From Coriobacteriia bacterium (GTDB lineage: Bacteria; Actinomycetota; Coriobacteriia; Anaerosomatales; PHET01), in assembly GCA_034370385.1 (NCBI GenBank), contig JAXMKZ010000023.1, positions 1 through 64,000 on the forward strand: 64,000 nucleotides of DNA. Reading direction: 5' to 3'. Each line of letters begins with the position of its first letter. Positions within the stretch are counted from its first letter, which is position 1. Made by a program: the position numbers and the translations under genes. The notes beneath the pieces were generated by a model. The model worked only from the letters and a program-made list of their open reading frames with translations, was not told where the DNA came from and ran no database searches. Shown piece by piece: positions 60,074-64,000 of this stretch.

Positions 60074-61162
60074 CTATCCGGTCTCTATCAGGTCCTTCGT
60101 CGAGTGAGACAGCAGGCGCGCGCCTGCGTCTTCGACGACTACCAAGTCTTCAATTCTAACACCGCCGTAGCCCTCGACGTAGACACCCGGCTCTATGGTG
60201 ATGACGCTACCGCACAGAACGCTGCGGGTGGCGCGCGGGCCGACGTTGGGCAACTCGTGGACCTCCCTGCCCACGCCGTGCCCGAGTCCGTGGCCGAACA
60301 GCTCGCCGAAGCCGTGGGATGCGATGAGGGCGCGGGCCGCGGCATCGATGACGTTGCCCGGCACGTCGGGTCGTACGGCATCGATGCCGGCGAGGTTGGC
60401 GGCGAGCACGGCGGCGTAGATCTCACGCTGTCGCTGACTGGCGCAACCCACCACCACGGTACGTGTCATGTCGGAGCAGTAGCCATCGACGCACGCCCCG
60501 AAGTCGAGCTTGACGAAGTCGCCTGCCTCAAACGCACGCCTCGTCACTCGCGCATGCGGGAGTGCTGAGTTGGGGCCGCTGGCCACGATCGGGGGAAACG
60601 CCACGCCCTCGCTGCCTTCGCGACGCATGAAGACCTCCAGATCGAGGGCGATGTCGCGCTCAACCGCACCCACCACCAGGCGAGGGAGGATGAAGTCGAA
60701 GGTGCGGTCCGCCAGCGCGGCGGCAGCGGCGATTCGAGCCACCTCGCCCGGCTCTTTGACCTGCCGGACCTCCTCGACCCAGCCGTCAACCACCTCCACG
60801 GCGCCGCCGAACCGCTCTGAGATGAACCTGAAGCGTCCGTACGCCACACTCGACTCAAGCGTCAGCGTTCCTACCCCGCTGGCGACCAGATCGGTGCACA
60901 GGGTGAGGTAGAGGTTCTCGCGGACCTTGATCACATCCCAGCACGTGCCATCGGCTGCGCCGGACATCACCTCAAAGTAGCGCGAGTCGGTGTAGATGCG
61001 CGTGGATTCGGCGTCCACTACAACGGCATGCGCATCCTCGCCATCGAAGACACCACTGAAACCCGTCAGGTAGGCGATGTTGACCGGATCGGTCACGACG
61101 AAGGCGTCCGCTCCGCTATCCGCAAGCCGTGTCCTTACGCTTCTGATGCGACCCTGGCTCAC
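60074..61162 (-). CDS. M24-family Xaa-Pro aminopeptidase
   Basis: A 362-aa metallopeptidase with the N-terminal creatinase domain ([34 protein letters not shown]) and the pita-bread catalytic domain. Metal ligands are visible in order: Asp in [18 protein letters not shown] (two Asp), His in [15 protein letters not shown], Glu in [12 protein letters not shown] and Glu in [10 protein letters not shown]. It removes N-terminal residues preceding proline or cleaves Xaa-Pro dipeptides. Start GTG 61160-61162 overlaps the aroQ stop by 3 nt; the 80-residue extension lies in aroQ. Same position as yqhT beside efp in Bacillus. Confidence 0.93.
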   Translation of the reverse strand: MSQGRIRSVRTRLADSGADAFVVTDPVNIAYLTGFSGVFDGEDAHAVVVDAESTRIYTDSRYFEVMSGAADGTCWDVIKVRENLYLTLCTDLVASGVGTLTLESSVAYGRFRFISERFGGAVEVVDGWVEEVRQVKEPGEVARIAAAAALADRTFDFILPRLVVGAVERDIALDLEVFMRREGSEGVAFPPIVASGPNSALPHARVTRRAFEAGDFVKLDFGACVDGYCSDMTRTVVVGCASQRQREIYAAVLAANLAGIDAVRPDVPGNVIDAAARALIASHGFGELFGHGLGHGVGREVHELPNVGPRATRSVLCGSVITIEPGVYVEGYGGVRIEDLVVVEDAGARLLSHSTKDLIETG

Positions 61163-61602
61163 CGGTCCGCCGAGACGATTCGAGCCGCAGCACGCAGCCC
61201 AAGCAGATAGCTCTCGACGCCGAAGCCCGAGATCTGGCCCACGCAGGCAGGAGCGATCACGCTGGTGGCACGGAACTGCTCGCGTGCATGGATGTTTGAG
61301 AGGTGCACCTCCACGACGGGCAGGCCCGACGCGGCGACGGCATCGCGCAACGCGTACGAGTAATGCGTGAACGCGCCCGGGTTGAATACGACCGCGTCGC
61401 ACTCGCCCCGAACCTCATGGAGAGCGTCGACCAGCGCACCCTCGTGATTGCTTTGCACGAAGCTCAGCGAAACGCCGATCTCATCGGCCAGCGCCGCCAT
61501 CGCGGCCTCGACCTCAGGAAGCGTGGTGGAGCCGTAGACCTCCGGCTCGCGCGTACCGAGCAGGTTCAGATTAGGGCCGTTCATGACGAGGATTCTCTTC
61601 AC
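61159..61602 (-). CDS. aroQ: Type II 3-dehydroquinate dehydratase
   Basis: Third shikimate-pathway step, by the dodecameric type II enzyme. Motifs: [22 protein letters not shown] (catalytic Arg and Tyr), [30 protein letters not shown] (Asn, His) and [20 protein letters not shown]. At 147 aa it is normal. Start GTG 61600-61602 with GGGGAGGAC upstream; it overlaps the aroB stop by 4 nt. Confidence 0.95.
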   Translation of the reverse strand: MKRILVMNGPNLNLLGTREPEVYGSTTLPEVEAAMAALADEIGVSLSFVQSNHEGALVDALHEVRGECDAVVFNPGAFTHYSYALRDAVAASGLPVVEVHLSNIHAREQFRATSVIAPACVGQISGFGVESYLLGLRAAARIVSADR

Positions 61603-62711
61603 GCGTCCTCCCCTTTTCTCTTCGTGGCAGCCCACGCGACAAGGTGGTCGTCGATAACGCTACTCCGCACGACCTCACAGCGCCACTCACCGGGCGAGTT
61701 GATGAGCACCATGCGCACCGCGCCGGCCCGCGATTTCTTGTCCGCGCGCATGGCGTCGTGCACAAGGCCGGGCATCACCTTGGTGTCGAGCGGTCCGAGG
61801 CCGAGCGCGTCCAAGAGGCGGTCCTGCCGTAGCACGAACTCTTTGTCGGCCCCCGCAACCTCGACTGCCACGCGCGCGGCGAAGCGCATACCCTCGGCCA
61901 CCGCCGCTCCGTGGGTGAAGACGCCGTAGCCTGCGACCTTCTCGACGGCATGGCCCAACGTGTGACCGTAGTTGAGGCACTCGCGCGGGCCCTCTTCGCG
62001 CTCGTCTCGGGCGACCACCGCCGCCTTGAAGCGCACACAGCGCTCGACCGCCTCTGCCACCGCGCCGGGCTCACGCGCCACCACATCGGCGGACGCGCCT
62101 TCAAACCACCCGAGCATCTCCTCGCCGTCAAGCACCGCCGTCTTCGCGACCTCGGCCAGTCCGCTGCGCCATTCGTCATCGGGTAGCGTGGCAAGCGTTG
62201 CGGTGTCTGCAACCGTCACCAGTGGCTGTTTGAACGCCCCGGCCAGATTCTTGCCCGCGATCAGGTCGACTGCCGTCTTTCCCCCGACCGACGAATCGAC
62301 CATGGCAAGTAGTGTGGTGGGAACCTGTACGAAATCGACCCCCCGCAGGTAGACGGAGGCCACGAACCCGACCAGGTCGCCCACGACGCCTCCGCCGAGC
62401 GCGACCACAACATCCTCCCGCGAGAGCCCTTTGGCGGCGAGGGCCTCGAGGAGCTCACCTGCAAGGCTCCACTCCTTGGTCGATTCGCCCGGAGGTACCG
62501 TGAGCGACACGACCTTGAACCCCGCGCGGGCAAGCGAGATATCGGCGCGCATGCCGTACGTCTGGGCGACGTTCTCGTCGCTCACGAGCGCCACGGTCTG
62601 AGCGCCGGTGCACTCACGGACGAGCGACCCGAGGCGCTCGATCGCTCCGTCGCCGATGACCACGTCGTAGCCGCCTGTCGGCATGTCGACTCGAACCCTG
62701 CGATCACTCAC
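61599..62711 (-). CDS. aroB: 3-dehydroquinate synthase
   Basis: Converts DAHP to 3-dehydroquinate with NAD and zinc. Motifs: [75 protein letters not shown] and the zinc site with [14 protein letters not shown]. At 370 aa it is normal. Start GTG overlaps the aroK stop by 4 nt. Together with aroC, aroK and aroQ it forms a compact aromatic operon; the remaining steps (aroA, aroE, DAHP synthase) are outside. Confidence 0.96.
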   Translation of the reverse strand: MSDRRVRVDMPTGGYDVVIGDGAIERLGSLVRECTGAQTVALVSDENVAQTYGMRADISLARAGFKVVSLTVPPGESTKEWSLAGELLEALAAKGLSREDVVVALGGGVVGDLVGFVASVYLRGVDFVQVPTTLLAMVDSSVGGKTAVDLIAGKNLAGAFKQPLVTVADTATLATLPDDEWRSGLAEVAKTAVLDGEEMLGWFEGASADVVAREPGAVAEAVERCVRFKAAVVARDEREEGPRECLNYGHTLGHAVEKVAGYGVFTHGAAVAEGMRFAARVAVEVAGADKEFVLRQDRLLDALGLGPLDTKVMPGLVHDAMRADKKSRAGAVRMVLINSPGEWRCEVVRSSVIDDHLVAWAATKRKGEDA

Positions 62712-63226
62712 GAAACATCCTCCACCTTAGCGAGCAGCGCGGTCGCCACCTCATCGGGGGTATGGCCACCGGTCTGGATGCTCACGTCGGCCACCGAGCG
62801 ATACAGTCCTTCGCGCGCCTGCAGTAGGGTCGTCGCCGCCAGGGTGCCCGAACCTCCGGCAAGCAGAGGGCGCGTGGTCACGTCGCCGATGCGGGCGATG
62901 GCTTCGGCTGCGCTGACCTCAAGTAACACGACGATCCCCATGCGCTTGAGCGCCGCGCGGTTCTCAGGCGACAGTACGACGCCCCCACCGCAGGCGACAA
63001 CCGAGGGTTCGACGCCCTCTAAAGCGAGCAGCGCTTCAGTCTCAAGCGCGCGGAAGGCCGCTTCACCCGAAACGGTGAACACCTCAGCGATGCTCGCTCC
63101 CTGCTGGGCCTCGATGCGCTGATCGATATCGACACACGGTATACCAAGACGGTCAGCGACGACCGACGCGACCGTTGACTTGCCCGAACCCATGAAACCG
63201 ACGAGGAAGATGTGTCCGCGCCTCAT
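62708..63226 (-). CDS. aroK: Shikimate kinase
   Basis: Phosphorylates shikimate. A 172-aa P-loop NMP-kinase-fold protein: FLVGFMGSGKSTVASVVA (Walker A), VDIDQRIEAQQGASIAEVFTVSGEAAFRALE (shikimate-binding Asp and Arg), VVACGGGVVLSPENRAALKRMG (Walker B-like glycine motif) and RPLLAGG (lid Arg). The ATG overlaps the aroC stop by 4 nt. Confidence 0.95.
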   Translation of the reverse strand: MRRGHIFLVGFMGSGKSTVASVVADRLGIPCVDIDQRIEAQQGASIAEVFTVSGEAAFRALETEALLALEGVEPSVVACGGGVVLSPENRAALKRMGIVVLLEVSAAEAIARIGDVTTRPLLAGGSGTLAATTLLQAREGLYRSVADVSIQTGGHTPDEVATALLAKVEDVS

Positions 63227-64000
63227 CGCGCGATCCGTCCGCGGTAGCGCTCGACGCCTGAGACGATATCTTCAAGGCAGTCGCCTCCGAAGCTTGCGAG
63301 GTAGGCACGGGCTAGCACGAACGCCACTTCTGCCTCGGCGACCACGGCCGCGGCCGGCACAGCGCAGACGTCGCTACGCTCCTTGCTGGCGTCAACGACC
63401 TCATGTGAATCCAGATCCACGCTAGAAAGTGGAGTCATGAGCGTCGGAATCGGCTTCATCGCCGCACGCACCACGAGAGCCTCCCCGTTCGACATGCCAC
63501 CTTCCATGCCCCCCGCCCGGTTCGACGTGCGCGCGTAGCCGGAGCCCTCGTGCCATACGATCTCGTCATGAACCTCGCTGCCGCGGCGGGTCGCCGAAGC
63601 GAACCCGTCGCCGAACTCAACTCCCTTGATGGCGGGGATGGAGATGATCGCGGCCGCAAGGGCTGAGTCGAGACGGCGATCGGCCTCGGCGTAGGAACCA
63701 AGACCGGGCACGAGGCCCGTGGCGAAGACGGCGAACGTGCCGCCGAGCGACTCGCCGTCGTGACGCGCCGCGTCGATGGCCACCCTCATCCGGGCGGCCG
63801 CATCAACGTCTGAGGTGCTCACGTCGCTGTCTGCCACCGCGTCCCAGTCGATGTCGGCAGGATCGTCCGGCACCATCGCATCGATCCCTCCGACCGAGGT
63901 GACCACTGAGCGAACCTGCACGCCCACGCAGTCGAGGAACGCCTTGGCCACGCCTCCGGCGGCCACTCGAGCGGCGGTCTCACGGGCACTCGCCCGCTCA
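63223..64000 (-). CDS. aroC: Chorismate synthase (N-terminus beyond window)
   Basis: The C-terminal 258 residues or so of chorismate synthase, an FMNred-dependent enzyme making chorismate from EPSP. The frame continues past the right edge (ERASARETAARVAAGGVAK is in frame to base 64000), so the gene is cut by the window. Signatures: GLGSYAEADRRLDSALAAAIISIPAIKGVEFGDGF and the diagnostic SNRAGGMEGGMSNGEALVVR. The C-terminus is complete. It is the first visible gene of the aroC-aroK-aroB-aroQ operon. Confidence 0.95.
   Translation of the reverse strand, partial: ERASARETAARVAAGGVAKAFLDCVGVQVRSVVTSVGGIDAMVPDDPADIDWDAVADSDVSTSDVDAAARMRVAIDAARHDGESLGGTFAVFATGLVPGLGSYAEADRRLDSALAAAIISIPAIKGVEFGDGFASATRRGSEVHDEIVWHEGSGYARTSNRAGGMEGGMSNGEALVVRAAMKPIPTLMTPLSSVDLDSHEVVDASKERSDVCAVPAAAVVAEAEVAFVLARAYLASFGGDCLEDIVSGVERYRGRIAR

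Overview
This 64-kb window is a dense, high-GC, chromosomal housekeeping region from a Gram-positive bacterium. It most likely comes from an Actinomycetota lineage near the Coriobacteriia. The evidence is a division and cell-wall (dcw) cluster that lacks ftsA but has sepF and divIVA, a tlyA-nadK-recN-steA-steB ... pyrG ... xerD order resembling the mycobacterial one, frequent GTG starts with 4-nt GTGA/ATGA overlaps, and an actinobacterial-style T-box in front of ileS. I saw no rRNA, tRNA, CRISPR array, insertion sequence, prophage or plasmid gene. The lineage call is inference.

Layout. (1) 1-6.7 kb: the tail of an unidentified + strand gene, then on the minus strand T-box-ileS, a TraR/DksA zinc-finger protein, lspA and rluD, followed upstream by an HD-domain protein, a small unknown protein and a DUF167 protein. 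(2) 6.7-11.5 kb: the post-ftsZ division region (divIVA, yggT, proC, sepF, PLP-binding protein, phoU, pgeF). (3) 11.6-12.7 kb: a + strand DUF4013-like membrane protein with a proline-rich tail, separated from ftsZ by two perfect 17-bp hairpins. (4) 12.7-28.8 kb: a textbook dcw cluster on the minus strand, mraZ-rsmH-ftsL-ftsI-murE-murF-mraY-murD-ftsW-murG-murC-murB-ftsQ-ftsZ, with a recognisable mraZ promoter. (5) 29.1-30.7 kb: three + strand envelope genes (46-aa membrane peptide, DUF4349 lipoprotein, 86-aa membrane protein). (6) 30.8-35.6 kb: a BmpA/NupOPQ-type nucleoside ABC importer. (7) 35.7-45.2 kb: xerD, alanine dehydrogenase, DUF3866, an M20 peptidase, pyrG, a divergent MraY/WecA-like transferase and a large phosphatase-like polytopic membrane protein. 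(8) 45.4-47.7 kb: + strand murJ-type flippase and a GT2 glycosyltransferase. (9) 47.7-64 kb: a long minus-strand series aroC-aroK-aroB-aroQ-pepP-efp-(pycB::accB)-accC-asp23-nusB-xseB-dxs-tlyA-nadK-recN-steA-steB.

The genes form connected envelope and precursor pathways: the dcw cluster makes and moves lipid II and builds the divisome; dxs supplies isoprenoid precursor; accC plus the carboxyltransferase/BCCP fusion handles biotin-dependent carboxylation; pyrG supplies CTP; ileS, efp, rsmH, rluD and tlyA serve translation. The most unusual item is the carboxylase locus. At the position where Bacillus carries accB, an oxaloacetate/pyruvate carboxyltransferase is fused in frame to a complete AccB-type BCCP, and the old accB start (GTG with a well-spaced Shine-Dalgarno) survives inside the fused frame. 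The second is a possible uncharacterised lipid-linked glycan module (divergent PNPT transferase, phosphatase-like polytopic protein, MurJ-like flippase, GT2) inserted between steAB and pyrG. The MurJ gene also appears to lack a canonical start codon at its expected N-terminus.
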